Below, one piece after another: positions 18,196 through 27,873 of a stretch of 64,000 nucleotides of DNA. Location of the stretch: assembly GCA_964586175.1 (NCBI GenBank), contig CAZPGL010000005.1:38808-102807 (forward strand). The letters are read 5' to 3'. The position numbers and the translations under genes are program-made. Below the pieces are notes generated by a model that was given only the letters and a program-made list of their open reading frames with translations, ran no database searches and had not been told where the DNA came from. The DNA is from CAZPGL01 sp964586175. Its GTDB lineage: Bacteria > Actinomycetota > Acidimicrobiia > Acidimicrobiales > MedAcidi-G1. Within the stretch, counting starts at the first letter, position 1. Each line of letters starts with the position of its first letter.

Positions 18196-19199
18196 AGCGA
18201 CGCCAGGCGGGCCACCAGCACCTCAGCCACCAGCTCGGGCGGCCACGCCGTGCGTCCCCGGAGATCCAGGTCGGCGGCGGCCAACAGCCGTACGGCCCGG
18301 GCCACCTTGTCGCTGCCCATCCGACGGCTCACCATGAGCGCCTTCTTGGCCGGAAACCCCTTGATGCCCAGCATCTCGGCGGCTCCCCGCTCGTCGACGA
18401 CATCCGCGCCGTCGAGGCGCAACAGTCGGCCGTAGTGCCCGTGCAGGGCGGCGACCACGGCCAGGGGATGGCGCTGACCCGCCCCCAGCATGCGGTGTAG
18501 ACGGTCGATGGCCTTGGTGACCTCGCCGGCGTCGATGGCGTCGGTCAGCTCCCACGGTGCGACCCCTCCGGCCTCCCCGAGGTAGGGCCGCACCTGTTCG
18601 ACGCCGATCTCAGCCCCCGGTCCGAACACAGCTTCGAGGGTGTCGATCAGCCCGACGACCCGCGACCGGTCCTCTCCCACCTGGGCCGTGATGGCCGACC
18701 GGGCGGAGCGGTCGAGGCGCAGGTCGGCGGCATCGAGACGCTGGGTGAGCCAACGGTCGGCGTCCTTCCCCCGGCCCACGGCCACCGACCGCACCTCGCC
18801 GCGGGCGGCGGCCACCGCGGCGCTCAGGCTCTTGGGCACCGCATTCAGGCGCTGCTGGGGCGGGGTTACGCCCTTCTCCCAGACCAGCACCAGCCGGGTG
18901 GTCTCCAGCAGCGACTCGAGGTGATCGACCAGCGGGGCGACCAGGTCCAGGGTTCCGAATCGGCCCAGGTGCCGGCCCACCACGACACGGCGACCGGTGA
19001 GGAACGGCGGGGTTCCGGCGGCGTCGATCAGCCGACCCACGGAGAACCCGTCGTCGTCCCGGTAGTCGTCCTCCACCAACTCCTCGAGGGCCAGGGCCCG
19101 ATCGTCGTCGCCCAGCGCGTCGGTCACCGCAGCCCGCACCGCCTCGGTGACGAGGGCGTCGTCGTCGCCGGTGATGAGCACCACCCGGGGGTCCTTCAT
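18186..19199 (-). CDS. holA: DNA polymerase III subunit delta
   Basis: 337-residue clamp-loader subunit that opens the sliding clamp. It has the HolA plan: an N-terminal nucleotide-fold region (RVVLITGDDDALVTEAVRAAV; GRRVVVGRHLG) and a C-terminal helical region (PLAVVAALHGHYGRLLRLDGAD, KGFPAKKALMVSRR). ATG 19199 overlaps the stop of the FolP2-like gene (ATGA), so the two are coupled. In most actinobacteria holA follows comEC directly; here the FolP2-like gene intervenes. Confidence 0.93.
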   Translation of the reverse strand: MKDPRVVLITGDDDALVTEAVRAAVTDALGDDDRALALEELVEDDYRDDDGFSVGRLIDAAGTPPFLTGRRVVVGRHLGRFGTLDLVAPLVDHLESLLETTRLVLVWEKGVTPPQQRLNAVPKSLSAAVAAARGEVRSVAVGRGKDADRWLTQRLDAADLRLDRSARSAITAQVGEDRSRVVGLIDTLEAVFGPGAEIGVEQVRPYLGEAGGVAPWELTDAIDAGEVTKAIDRLHRMLGAGQRHPLAVVAALHGHYGRLLRLDGADVVDERGAAEMLGIKGFPAKKALMVSRRMGSDKVARAVRLLAAADLDLRGRTAWPPELVAEVLVARLASLAR

Positions 19200-20044
19200 G
19201 CCGGCACCGGTGTCCGGTGTTCGAGGACGGCGGCCATCAGGTCGGCGACCCGCCGGGCCCCCCGCACGTCGTGGGCACGCAGGATCCGACAGCCGAGGGC
19301 GATGCCCAGGGCGTGGACAGCCCAGCCCGCCTCGAGGCGGTCGTCGAGTTCGACGCCGACCACCTCGCCGAGGAACCCCTTGTTGGACGCCGACAGGAAT
19401 ACCGGGTAGCCGAGATCCACCAGATCATCGGACCGGCGAAGCAGAGCTGCGGACATGGCGGGCGTCTTGCCGAGATCCAGCCCGGCGTCCAGCATGATCC
19501 GCTCGGGCGGAATGCCGGCAACCAGGGCCCGGTCGGCCCGGTCGGCCAGGAACGCCTTGACTTCGGCGAGCAGGTCGTCGTAGTCGGGCCGGGGGTCGGG
19601 TATCCGGGGGCCGATCCGGACGTGGGTCGCCACGACCGATGCCCCGTGTCGGGCACAGGAAGGCAGAAAGGTCGGGTCGGCGAAGCCGCTGATGTCGTTG
19701 CCGACGCACGCTCCGGCCTCGAAGGCCTCTTCGGCGACGGCCCCCCGCCACGTGTCGATCGAGATCGGCAGGTCGAAACGGGCGGCCAGCGCCTCGACCC
19801 CGGGGATGGTGCGGTCGAGTTCCTCGGCCAGGGTGACCTCCGGCCCCGGCCCGGCCTTGACCCCGCCGATGTCGAGGAAGTCAGCACCGTCGCTCACGTG
19901 CCGTTCGGCGAGCCGGAGGAAGTCGTCGAACGACCAGAAGCGTCCACGATCGAAGAACGAGTCGGGGGTCCGGTTCAAGATGCCCATGACCAGCGTCCGG
20001 TGGGTGATGTCGAACGCATGTGCGGATCCGAGTTCGAGCATCAC
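19196..20044 (-). CDS. Dihydropteroate synthase-like protein, FolP2 type
   Basis: 282-residue TIM-barrel protein of the DHPS family. Blocks TLVMGILNRTPDSFFDRG, DIGGVKAGPG, ISIDTWRGAVA and SASNKGFLGE match Mycobacterium tuberculosis FolP2 (Rv1207) rather than FolP1. The usual phosphate/pABA-site SRKxFLG has become SNKGFLGE. As I recall, mycobacterial FolP2 was reported to lack DHPS activity, so a folate role is doubtful. GTG 20044 lies 7 nt after TACCGT; ATG 20041 is the next codon. It is coupled to holA. Confidence 0.85.
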   Translation of the reverse strand: MMLELGSAHAFDITHRTLVMGILNRTPDSFFDRGRFWSFDDFLRLAERHVSDGADFLDIGGVKAGPGPEVTLAEELDRTIPGVEALAARFDLPISIDTWRGAVAEEAFEAGACVGNDISGFADPTFLPSCARHGASVVATHVRIGPRIPDPRPDYDDLLAEVKAFLADRADRALVAGIPPERIMLDAGLDLGKTPAMSAALLRRSDDLVDLGYPVFLSASNKGFLGEVVGVELDDRLEAGWAVHALGIALGCRILRAHDVRGARRVADLMAAVLEHRTPVPA

Positions 20045-20051
20045 CCGGCTG

Positions 20052-20057
20052 ACGGTA
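20052..20057 (-). promoter_or_regulatory. -10 element of the FolP2-like gene (leaderless)
   Basis: Minus-strand TACCGT ends 7 nt before GTG 20044. It lies just upstream of the comEC 3' end, making an internal promoter for FolP2-like and holA. Confidence 0.35.
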
Positions 20058-20066
20058 CACCGGGCG

Positions 20067-21809
20067 TCACGGAACCTCCCGCACCACGAGGTGGCCGCGG
20101 TAATGATCCACCCGCCATCGGGTCCGGCCATCGACCAGGAGCTCGCCGCCGGCGGGGACGACGACCCCCCGGGCGGGCATCGGCGCCCAGAGCGCCGGAG
20201 CGCCGAACCGGGTCGCCATGGCGGCCGCCACCCGCTCGTCGATCCCGTGGCGGAACACGATGATCCCTGGGTCGGCCACACCCATGACCCGCAGTTCGGC
20301 GAGGAGAGGTTCGGCATCACGGATCGACGCGTCGACGACGACGATGCCTCCGGTGTCCGAAACCCTCGACAACCGTCCGCTCCCCGGCACGGCCGGGCGG
20401 GCGAACGCCACCGCGGCCACGACCGCCAGCGAGGCGACGACGGCCCCGAGACTCCATCGGGCGAGCGCACGCCGTTCACCATGGGCGGCCAGCGCGGTGA
20501 CGGCGACGAGGGCGACGACCGCCACGGCGGCCACGGCCGGGAGGCGTCCCGTGGGGTGGCGCCCGACGAATCCGGCGACGCCGGCGATCCAGTCCAGCGC
20601 CCAGGCGGTCGGTGTGTGAATCCACGCTGCGAACGGCGGGCCAACCGCCCCAGCAAGCAGACCGGCGGTGACCCCCCACACCATGACCATTCCGGCCAGC
20701 GGGGCAGCCAGCACGTTGGCGGCCAGGGCAGCGGCTGGAACCGGACCAAACCAGACGAGCAGCAGCGGCGTGACGGCGGCCTGGGCGGCCAGCGTCACGG
20801 CGACCGCTTCGGCCAGCCAGCGTGGGCCGGGAACTACGGTGGCCAACAGCCGGGCACCGAGCAGGATGCCTCCCGATGCGGCCACCGACAGCTGGAAGGC
20901 CGCCCGGTGGATCAGCAGCGGGTCGATGACGAGCAGGGCCACGACGGCGAGGCCCAGTAATCGCAGGCCGTGCAGCGGTCGGCCGGCGGCCACGGTGAGC
21001 GCACTGCCGCCCGCCATGACGGTGGCCCGCAGCACCGAAGGCTCGAAGCGGGTTACCAGGGCGAAGAACACCAGCAGCACGAGGGTCACCGCGACCCGGG
21101 AGTGTCGCCCGAGGCGCAAGAGGAGCGGGCCGGCGGCGGTCAGGACGAATGCCACGTTCTGTCCCGACACGGCGAGCAGGTGGCCCAGGCCGGCGGCCCG
21201 GAAGTCGTCGGCGACCACCGGGCCCTGAAGCCGGTCGTCGCCGATCACCAGGCCGGTGAACAGCGGCACGCGGTCGTCGCCGAGCGTTTGGGCACCGCTG
21301 GTCAGCACGGAGCGCAGCCCGTTGGCGACACGATGCCACCAGCCGGCCGGCCCGGAGGATCCGACCCGCTCCACGATGAGGCTGCCGGCCACGTGGCGGG
21401 TGCGTTGCCAGCGACGAGGGGGGTGGCGCACGTCGCCGGCCACCTCGATGCTCTGCCCGGCCGAGAGGGTCGCCACGCCGGATACCGACGGTCCGAACAC
21501 CGCATCGAATCGCCGGCCCTCCAGTCGGATTTCGGCCCGCCACCCTCCCCCGGCCCGAGGCACCGGGTCACCGACCAGACGGGCCACCCCGTGATGGGGT
21601 CCGGTCGCCGGTACGGAGGTCGCCTGCCAGGCCCGGGCCGCACCATGGGAGGTGACCGCTCCGACGACGACGGCGAGGAGGACGGCCCTCCGGAGCCCGC
21701 AGCGGCGGGCCACGACGAGGACCACCAGGCCGACCGGGATCATCGCCGTCCCCACGCCCCGAGCGAACAGAGCGCCGGCGATCGCACCGACCACGAGCAG
21801 CAGGGTCAC
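20067..21809 (-). CDS. comEC: ComEC/Rec2-family DNA uptake channel with reduced C-terminal domain
   Basis: About 580 residues. The competence domain is clear (LFTGLVIGDDRLQGPVVADDFRAAGLGHLLAVSGQNV), with about ten membrane helices and an N-terminal OB-like part. Full ComEC proteins end in a metallo-beta-lactamase-like domain with HxHxDH. Here the last ~100 residues (GGIVVVDASIRDAEPLLAELRVMG...) keep only a remnant with no such motif. GTG 21809 lies 13 bases after the comEA stop; the exact start is uncertain because no ribosome site is clear. It acts with ComEA in transforming-DNA import. Confidence 0.85.
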   Translation of the reverse strand: MTLLLVVGAIAGALFARGVGTAMIPVGLVVLVVARRCGLRRAVLLAVVVGAVTSHGAARAWQATSVPATGPHHGVARLVGDPVPRAGGGWRAEIRLEGRRFDAVFGPSVSGVATLSAGQSIEVAGDVRHPPRRWQRTRHVAGSLIVERVGSSGPAGWWHRVANGLRSVLTSGAQTLGDDRVPLFTGLVIGDDRLQGPVVADDFRAAGLGHLLAVSGQNVAFVLTAAGPLLLRLGRHSRVAVTLVLLVFFALVTRFEPSVLRATVMAGGSALTVAAGRPLHGLRLLGLAVVALLVIDPLLIHRAAFQLSVAASGGILLGARLLATVVPGPRWLAEAVAVTLAAQAAVTPLLLVWFGPVPAAALAANVLAAPLAGMVMVWGVTAGLLAGAVGPPFAAWIHTPTAWALDWIAGVAGFVGRHPTGRLPAVAAVAVVALVAVTALAAHGERRALARWSLGAVVASLAVVAAVAFARPAVPGSGRLSRVSDTGGIVVVDASIRDAEPLLAELRVMGVADPGIIVFRHGIDERVAAAMATRFGAPALWAPMPARGVVVPAGGELLVDGRTRWRVDHYRGHLVVREVP

Positions 21810-21822
21810 GGTGCCGGCCGGG

Positions 21823-22509
21823 TCAGGTGCGTACCCGGTCCCGGAATCGGGCCAATGTGGCCGGCCCGATTCCGGTGACGGCGAGCAGATCGTCGACGTC
21901 GTTGAACGGTCCGTGCTCGACACGGTGGGCGACGATCGCCGCGGCCAGCGAGGGACCGATTCCGGTCAGGTCCTGCAACTCCGCGGCGGTGGCCCGGTTC
22001 ACGTCGACCGGCCCGTCGAGGCCGTCGGTCGCCACGACCGGATCGGCCGTCCGGTCGGCGTCCGGTATCCAGATGCGACTGCCGTCGACGACTGGTGCTG
22101 CCAGGTTCACCAGGTCGGCCCGCCCCGTCACCACCACCCCGCCGGCGGCCTCGATGGCGTCGGCCACTCGGGCCGATTCCCGGAGCACGTACAGCCCGGG
22201 CCAGGACACCGCCCCGGCGACATGGACCACGACGGTCGACGGCACGACGCTCGTGGTCGATGGAACAGCCACGAAGGGCAGGTCGGCCTCGACGGGCCGC
22301 CCGGTGTCACGTTGGGCCAGCAGCCCGACGGTCAGGGCAACGGCGACCACCGCGACCAGCCAGGCGACGGGCCGGCCACGGGGTGGATGCTCGAAGAGAT
22401 ACTCCTCGATGCGTCGGCGAAACGGCCCCGGGCCACCGGCATCGCGACCGGCACCCGGGTCGGAGCCGGTGCGCGGACCGGCCGGAGAGTCAGGATCAGC
22501 GCCGGGCAC
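21823..22509 (-). CDS. comEA: ComEA-like DNA-binding competence protein
   Basis: 228 residues. A cytoplasmic N-terminus is followed by one membrane anchor (VAWLVAVVAVALTVGLLA), a SLBB domain (VVVHVAGAVSWPGLYVL...) and a C-terminal double helix-hairpin-helix (VDVNRATAAELQDLTGIGPSLAAAIVAHR; DLLAVTGIGPATLARFRDRV). It presents DNA to ComEC. GTG 22509 has a G-rich ribosome site (GGGGGG). comEC follows 13 bases later. Confidence 0.92.
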   Translation of the reverse strand: MPGADPDSPAGPRTGSDPGAGRDAGGPGPFRRRIEEYLFEHPPRGRPVAWLVAVVAVALTVGLLAQRDTGRPVEADLPFVAVPSTTSVVPSTVVVHVAGAVSWPGLYVLRESARVADAIEAAGGVVVTGRADLVNLAAPVVDGSRIWIPDADRTADPVVATDGLDGPVDVNRATAAELQDLTGIGPSLAAAIVAHRVEHGPFNDVDDLLAVTGIGPATLARFRDRVRT

Positions 22510-22599
22510 GATCCCCCCTTTGTCATCGCTGGACTCTGCGGGGGAAGCCGGTTCGGTACAGGTGCGGGCCGACAGGGCGGCCGATGTCAGGGGCGTATC

Positions 22600-23301
22600 T
22601 CAGTAGAGCGTGGACGTGAGACGGCGGCGCCACACGGCGGTGCGCGGGTCGTCGGGGCCGAGCACCTCGAGCAGGTCGACGAACGCCCGGCGGGCCTCGT
22701 CGTCGCCCTTCACGTCGGACAACAGCTCGCCGAGCCGTCCCTCGATGTCGTCGACGGGTTCGGTCCGGGCCAGAGCAGCCAGCCGTCGGGTCTCGGCGTT
22801 GTCGGGCACCCGGGCCAGCAGGGCGAGGGCTTCGTCGCGGTCGCCGTCCCCCTCGCGGGCGATCAGCAGGGCGGCCAGCGCGGTGATGGCCTCGGGGTGG
22901 TCGGCCTCGTCGGCCAGGATCAGGCGGAGCGATTCCTCGTCGCCGGCAGCCAGCAGGCGATCGGTTTCGGAGAGCTTCTCGGCCGGCAGGAGTTTGGCGA
23001 CGAACTCGCGGATGGTCGCCTCGCCCTGCGCACCCATGAAGGAATCGACCGGCCGACCGTCGACGATGGCGTGGACGGCCGGGATGGACTGCACCTGGAA
23101 GGCCTGGGCGATACCCGGGTTCTGGTCGACGTCGACCTTGGCCAGGACGACCTGGCCCCCCGTCTCGGCGACGACCCGCTCGATGATGGGGCCCAGTTGC
23201 TTACACGGCTCGCACCACGGTGCCCACAGGTCGACGACGACCGGCACCTCGGCCGACCGAGCGATGACCTCGGTCTCGAACGTGGCGTCGGTGACGTCCA
23301 T
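22600..23301 (-). CDS. Thioredoxin-TPR co-chaperone (YbbN/CnoX-like)
   Basis: 233 residues. The N-terminal thioredoxin fold carries WCEPC (Cys30, Cys33) and the cis-Pro region SIPAVHAI. The C-terminal TPR-like helical region of about 115 residues matches YbbN/CnoX. E. coli CnoX has lost one Cys, whereas this one keeps the full CxxC and could be redox-active. Such proteins hold chlorine- or heat-damaged clients for chaperones. ATG 23301 is the family start. It is divergent from the phosphotransferase gene. Confidence 0.88.
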   Translation of the reverse strand: MDVTDATFETEVIARSAEVPVVVDLWAPWCEPCKQLGPIIERVVAETGGQVVLAKVDVDQNPGIAQAFQVQSIPAVHAIVDGRPVDSFMGAQGEATIREFVAKLLPAEKLSETDRLLAAGDEESLRLILADEADHPEAITALAALLIAREGDGDRDEALALLARVPDNAETRRLAALARTEPVDDIEGRLGELLSDVKGDDEARRAFVDLLEVLGPDDPRTAVWRRRLTSTLY

Positions 23302-23350
23302 GGGTGTCGTCGGGTTCCTCGGTTCGGCAACGGGACTGGCTGTGCCGCTC

Positions 23351-23356
23351 AGGGTA
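23351..23356 (-). promoter_or_regulatory. Possible -10 element of the YbbN-like gene
   Basis: Minus-strand TACCCT would give a leader of about 40 nt. It shares the 91-bp divergent region with the phosphotransferase promoter. Confidence 0.3.
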
Positions 23357-23379
23357 GGGAGGGACCGCACGGCCTCCAC

Positions 23380-23385
23380 TACCGT
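23380..23385 (+). promoter_or_regulatory. -10 element of the phosphotransferase gene (leaderless)
   Basis: TACCGT ends 7 nt before ATG 23393; no ribosome site is positioned for that start. Confidence 0.45.
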
Positions 23386-23392
23386 GCAGTCG

Positions 23393-24415
23393 ATGGACGC
23401 CGTGGCCGGTATTGACGCCCCGAGGGTGCAGCGCTGGTTTGACGCCCACGTCGGCGGTGTCGACGGCGAGTTGCGGTTCGGCCCGATCGCCGGGGGCCAC
23501 TCCAACCTGACCTTCACGGTGACTGACGACAGCGGCCGCCGGTGGGTCCTGCGTCGGCCCCCACTCGGGCACGTGCTGGCGACCGCCCACGACATGGCCC
23601 GTGAGCACCGCATCATCAGCGCTCTGGCCGACAGCGGGGTGCCGGTCCCCTCGATCGTTGGCCTGTGCGAGGATCCAGAGGTCAACGGGGCGCCCTTCTA
23701 CGTCATGGACTTCGTGCCCGGTGTCGTGGTACGTACCCGCGAGGACGCCGAGCGCTTCGATCCGGAGGTCCGGGCCACCATGGGCCGGTCCCTCATCGAG
23801 ACCCTGGCCCGGCTCCACACCGTCGACGTCGACGCCGTCGGCCTCGGCGACCTGGGGCGACGCGACGGCTACCTGGCCCGTCAGCTCAAACGATGGCGCA
23901 CCCAGTTCGAGAAGGCCACCACCCGGGAGGTCCCCCGGGTGCTCGAGGTGCACGAGTCCCTGGCGGCCCGTATGCCCGACCAGCAGGGGGTCGGCATCGT
24001 CCACGGCGATTACCGGCTGGACAACTGCATGATGACCCCGGATGGTGGGGTGGCCGCCGTGCTGGACTGGGAGCTCTGCACCCTCGGCGACGTGCTCGCC
24101 GACCTGGCCGGCATGATCGCCTACGCGTCGGAGCGCACCCCGGGGGCTCCGACCCAGCCGACGTCCGCAGAGGGGTACCCGAGTGCCGACGAGGTCCGGG
24201 CCATCTACGCCGAACACAGCCAGCGAGACCTCGAACACCTCGACTACTACGTGGCGTTCGCCCTCTGGAGGGTGGCCTGCATCGTCGAGGGCGTCTACAC
24301 CCGCTACGCGGCCGGCGCCATGGGCGAGACCGACGCGGACACCGTCGAGGCCTTCGGCAACCGGGTGATCGTGTTGAGCGAGCTGGCAGCCGAGACCCTG
24401 GCCAGCGCCCGATGA
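23393..24415 (+). CDS. APH-family phosphotransferase
   Basis: 340-residue kinase-fold protein of the APH/choline-kinase superfamily, closest in style to ACAD10/FadE36-type proteins. The catalytic loop HGDYRLDN is at 204-211 and the metal-binding DWE at 225-227. The Gly-rich N-terminal lobe reads FGPIAGGHSNLTFTV. Related proteins phosphorylate hydroxyacyl-CoA intermediates; the substrate here is unknown. It is coupled to the PAC2 gene by an ATGA overlap. Confidence 0.88.
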   Translation: MDAVAGIDAPRVQRWFDAHVGGVDGELRFGPIAGGHSNLTFTVTDDSGRRWVLRRPPLGHVLATAHDMAREHRIISALADSGVPVPSIVGLCEDPEVNGAPFYVMDFVPGVVVRTREDAERFDPEVRATMGRSLIETLARLHTVDVDAVGLGDLGRRDGYLARQLKRWRTQFEKATTREVPRVLEVHESLAARMPDQQGVGIVHGDYRLDNCMMTPDGGVAAVLDWELCTLGDVLADLAGMIAYASERTPGAPTQPTSAEGYPSADEVRAIYAEHSQRDLEHLDYYVAFALWRVACIVEGVYTRYAAGAMGETDADTVEAFGNRVIVLSELAAETLASAR

Positions 24416-25272
24416 CCGACGGCGACCGGCCCCTGGTCGAGGTCTTCCCCACCCCCGACCTCCGGGCCCCGGTGCTGGTACTCGCCGTCGAGGGCTGGGT
24501 GGACGCCGCCGGTGCGGCCGCCGCAGCGGCCCGTCACCTGGGCGCCGGTTCCGCCCACCGGGTGGCCCGGTTCGATACCGACCGCCTCCTCGACCACCGG
24601 ACCCGCCGTCCGATGCTCGAGCTGGTGGACGGGGTGACCCGCGGTGTGCGCTGGCCCGAACTGGTCATCGACCTGTACACCGAGCTCGGTCACCGCGACG
24701 TCCTGGTGCTGCACGGCCCCGAACCCGACCACGAGTGGGAGACCTTCGCCGACACGGTGGTCTCGCTGGCTGACGAACTGTGTGTGGAGTTGGTGGTCGG
24801 GCTCGGTGCGTATCCGGCGGCGGTACCCCACACTCGCCCCACCCGGCTCTCGTGCACCGCGGCCTCCGCCGAACTGATGGAACGCCTGGACTTCGTCACC
24901 GCGTCGCTGGAGGTGCCGGCCGGCGTGCAGGCCATCATCGAGGTTGCGGCGGCCGCGGTCGGCCTGCCGGCGGTCGGTATCTGGGCCCAGGTACCCCACT
25001 ACCTCTCGGCGTCGGGGTTTCCGCCGGCGACCGAAGCCATCCTCGACGGTCTGGCCGACCTGATCGAGGTGCCCATCGACCTGGGTGCGGTGGCAGAGAA
25101 GTCGCTGGCCACCAGGACCCGGCTCGACGAGTTGGTGGCGAGGAACCCCGAGCACGTCACGATGCTCGAGACGCTCGAGGAGGCCTACGACGACCTCCAC
25201 GACGTCCGGGGCAGCCTGCCGAGCGGCGACGATCTGGCCGCCCAACTGGAGCGCTTCCTGCGCGAGCAGTAA
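24412..25272 (+). CDS. PAC2-family protein
   Basis: 286 residues. The PAC2 core is visible: VLVLAVEGWVDAAGAAAAAARHL near the start, VLHGPEPDHEWETFADTVVSLADEL in the middle, and AVGIWAQVPHYLSASGFPPATEAIL later. In eukaryotes PAC2 proteins chaperone proteasome assembly; the bacterial role is unknown, though in actinobacteria they occur in proteasome-bearing lineages. ATG 24412 overlaps the preceding stop (ATGA). It is convergent with leuS, with 9 bases between stops. Confidence 0.9.
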   Translation: MTDGDRPLVEVFPTPDLRAPVLVLAVEGWVDAAGAAAAAARHLGAGSAHRVARFDTDRLLDHRTRRPMLELVDGVTRGVRWPELVIDLYTELGHRDVLVLHGPEPDHEWETFADTVVSLADELCVELVVGLGAYPAAVPHTRPTRLSCTAASAELMERLDFVTASLEVPAGVQAIIEVAAAAVGLPAVGIWAQVPHYLSASGFPPATEAILDGLADLIEVPIDLGAVAEKSLATRTRLDELVARNPEHVTMLETLEEAYDDLHDVRGSLPSGDDLAAQLERFLREQ

Positions 25273-25281
25273 CCCGGCGGC

Positions 25282-27771
25282 TCAGCTGACGACGTTGACC
25301 AGCTTGGGGGCCCGCACGATCACGGTGCGGGGTTCGGCTCCGCCCAGTTGGTCGACCACCTTCCCACTGGCCAGGGCCAGCGCCCGGGCTGCGTCGTCGG
25401 CGATGTCGGCCGCTACCTCGATCCGGTCGCGCACCTTGCCGTTCACCTGGACGATCATCGTCACCGTGTCGTCGACGAGCTTGTCGTCCTCCGCCTCCGG
25501 CCATGGCCGCAGGTGCACGTGGTCGCCGTGGCGGGCCTCCCACAGCTCCGCACACAGATGGGGTGCGGCCGGCGCCATGACGGTCAAGAGGGCGTCCAGT
25601 GCAGCATCGAGGGTGGCCCGGTGGGGCCCGTCGTCGCTCTGGACCCAGCGGTACAGGGTGTTGGTGAACTCCATGAACCCAGCGACCGCCGTGTTGTAGG
25701 ACCAGCGGTCGTACTCGTCGGTGACGCGGGCGATGAGGCGGTGGGTGGCCTTGTCGATCTTGAGGTCGGCCGCCGTCGGTTCGCCGTCGCGGGCCGCGGC
25801 GGTGAGGTCGCTGTCCGATACGGCGATGCGCCACACCCGGGCCAGGAACTTGGCACACCCGTCGATGCCGAAGTCCTCCCAGTCGACGTCCTCCTGGGGT
25901 GGTTTGACCTGGAGGTGGGCCAGCCGGAGGGCGTCGGCACCTTGGCGGTCGAGGATGCCTTCGGGGGCCACCAAGTTGCCCTTCGACTTCGACATCTTGG
26001 AGCCGCCGAGCCGGATCATGCCCTGGGTGAACAGGCGCCGGAACGGTTCCCGGAGATCGGCCGGGGCCACCCCGAGGTCGGCGAGGGCCTTGGTGAAGAA
26101 GCGGGCGTACATGAGGTGGAGGATGGCGTGCTCGACGCCGCCGATGTACTGGTCGACGGGCAGCCACCGGTCGGCGGCCTCCACGGCGAACGGGGCGTCG
26201 TCACACCACGGGTCGGTGAACCGCAGGAAGTACCAGGACGAGTCCACGAAGGTGTCCATGGTGTCGGTCTCACGCCGGGCCGGGCCACCGCACGCCGGAC
26301 AGGTGGCGTGGAGGAAGCCCTCGTGGGAGGTGAGCGGCGAACGGCCGGTGGGCATGAATTCGACGTCGTCGGGCAGGTCGACCGGCAGTTGGTCGGCCGG
26401 CACCGGCTGTTCGCCGCAGTCGCCGCAATAAACGATGGGGATGGGACATCCCCAGTACCGCTGCCGGGACAGGAGCCAGTCCCGGAGCCGATAGTTGACG
26501 GTTCGCTGGCCGAGCCCTCGGGCTTCGAGCCAGTCGGTGGCCGCGGCCTTGGCTGCGTCGACGCCGAGCCCGTCGAGGAACCCGCTGTTGATCGCCGGGC
26601 CTTCGCCGACGTACGCCTCGCCGCCGAAGTCGACGGGGGGCTCGACGGTGCGGATGATGTCGCAGCCGTGGGCGGTGGCGAAGTCCCAGTCGCGCTGGTC
26701 CTGGCCGGGCACGGCCATGATCGCCCCGGTCCCGTAGGTCATGAGCACGTAGTCGGCCAGATACAGGGGGATGGCCTGGCCGTTGAACGGGTTCACGACC
26801 GACGTGCCGGTGAACACTCCCCGCTTGTCGATGGCCCCTTCGGTGGACAGCCGGTCGATGTCGGACCGGCCGGCGACCGACGCTCGGAAGGCCTCGACCG
26901 CAGCCCGATGTTCGTCGGTGGTCAGCTCGTCGACGCGGGGATGCTCGGGTGACAGGACGGCGAAGGTCATGCCGAAGCCGGTGTCGGGTCGGGTGGTGAA
27001 CACGTCCAAAGGATCGACATCGGTGCGGGCAGAGCCGTCGGCGCCGGCGATGGGGAGCCCGAACTGGGCACCTTCGGAGCGCCCGATCCAGTTCCGCTGC
27101 ATGATCTTGACCTTCGACGGCCACTCGAGGTCATCGAGGTCGTCGAGGAGTTCCTGGGCGTAGGCGGTGATGCGGTAGAACCACTGCTCCATGTCGCGGC
27201 GGTCGACGAGGTCGCCGGACCGCTCGCAGGTGCCGTCAGCCAGGACCTGCTCGTTGGCCAGCACGGTCTGGCAGCCGGGGCACCAGTTGACGGGAGCTTC
27301 GGCCCGATACACGAGACCGGCCTCGTAGAACCTGAGGAAGATCCATTGCGTCCAGCGGATGTAGTCGGGGTCATGGCTGCGGACGACCCGTCGCCAGTCG
27401 TAGACGGCGCCGATCCGGCGCAGCGACGCGGACAGGGCCTCAACGTTGGCGTCGGTGTGGACACGCGGGTGGGTGCCGGTGTTGATGGCCGCGTTCTCGG
27501 CCGGCAGCCCGAACGAGTCGAAGCCGATCGGCGAAAGCACACCGTCGCCCCGCATCGTGCGGTACCGGACCAGCAGGTCACCCATCGTGTAGTTGCGGAC
27601 GTGGCCCATGTGGGCCGGGCCGCTGGGGTACGGGTACATGGACAGCACGTAGTACCGGGGCCGGGGGTCGTCGTTGTCGACGTGGTAGGTGCCCTCGTCA
27701 TGCCAGCGCTGCTGCCAGCGGGCCTCGATGGCCTGCGGGTCGTAGGCCCGGGGGTCGGAGTCGTGAGACAT
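25282..27771 (-). CDS. leuS: Leucyl-tRNA synthetase
   Basis: 829-residue class I synthetase. HIGH-type motif HMGH is at 54-57 ([17 protein letters not shown]) and KMSKS near residue 590 ([10 protein letters not shown]). A CP1 editing domain ([19 protein letters not shown]...) and zinc-type cysteines (WCPGCQ; CGDCGEQ; CPACGG) are present. It charges tRNA-Leu. ATG 27771 ([12 protein letters not shown]) is preceded 7 nt upstream by TAGCCT. Confidence 0.98.
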   Translation of the reverse strand: MSHDSDPRAYDPQAIEARWQQRWHDEGTYHVDNDDPRPRYYVLSMYPYPSGPAHMGHVRNYTMGDLLVRYRTMRGDGVLSPIGFDSFGLPAENAAINTGTHPRVHTDANVEALSASLRRIGAVYDWRRVVRSHDPDYIRWTQWIFLRFYEAGLVYRAEAPVNWCPGCQTVLANEQVLADGTCERSGDLVDRRDMEQWFYRITAYAQELLDDLDDLEWPSKVKIMQRNWIGRSEGAQFGLPIAGADGSARTDVDPLDVFTTRPDTGFGMTFAVLSPEHPRVDELTTDEHRAAVEAFRASVAGRSDIDRLSTEGAIDKRGVFTGTSVVNPFNGQAIPLYLADYVLMTYGTGAIMAVPGQDQRDWDFATAHGCDIIRTVEPPVDFGGEAYVGEGPAINSGFLDGLGVDAAKAAATDWLEARGLGQRTVNYRLRDWLLSRQRYWGCPIPIVYCGDCGEQPVPADQLPVDLPDDVEFMPTGRSPLTSHEGFLHATCPACGGPARRETDTMDTFVDSSWYFLRFTDPWCDDAPFAVEAADRWLPVDQYIGGVEHAILHLMYARFFTKALADLGVAPADLREPFRRLFTQGMIRLGGSKMSKSKGNLVAPEGILDRQGADALRLAHLQVKPPQEDVDWEDFGIDGCAKFLARVWRIAVSDSDLTAAARDGEPTAADLKIDKATHRLIARVTDEYDRWSYNTAVAGFMEFTNTLYRWVQSDDGPHRATLDAALDALLTVMAPAAPHLCAELWEARHGDHVHLRPWPEAEDDKLVDDTVTMIVQVNGKVRDRIEVAADIADDAARALALASGKVVDQLGGAEPRTVIVRAPKLVNVVS

Positions 27772-27778
27772 CGCTGTG

Positions 27779-27784
27779 AGGCTA
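27779..27784 (-). promoter_or_regulatory. -10 element of leuS (leaderless)
   Basis: Minus-strand TAGCCT ends 7 nt before ATG 27771. A T-box leader is therefore excluded. Confidence 0.45.
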
Positions 27785-27856
27785 GCGACCGACCCTGCCG
27801 GCCCACCGCACCGCTGTTTTGGGGTTCCGGCCCGTTTGGTCGCCGAACCCGCCGGA

Positions 27857-27862
27857 TAGCCT
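27857..27862 (+). promoter_or_regulatory. -10 element of tRNA-Ala
   Basis: TAGCCT ends 11 nt before the mature tRNA 5' end, a normal distance for a short 5' leader. TTGGTC at 27836-27841 is a possible -35 with a 15-bp spacer. Confidence 0.4.
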
Positions 27863-27873
27863 GTCCCCCTCTC

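Noticed and set aside
27772..27873. T-box or other leader upstream of leuS
   Set aside because: The -10 hexamer lies 7 nt from the ATG, leaving no room for a leader, and no specifier-loop or T-box sequence is visible.
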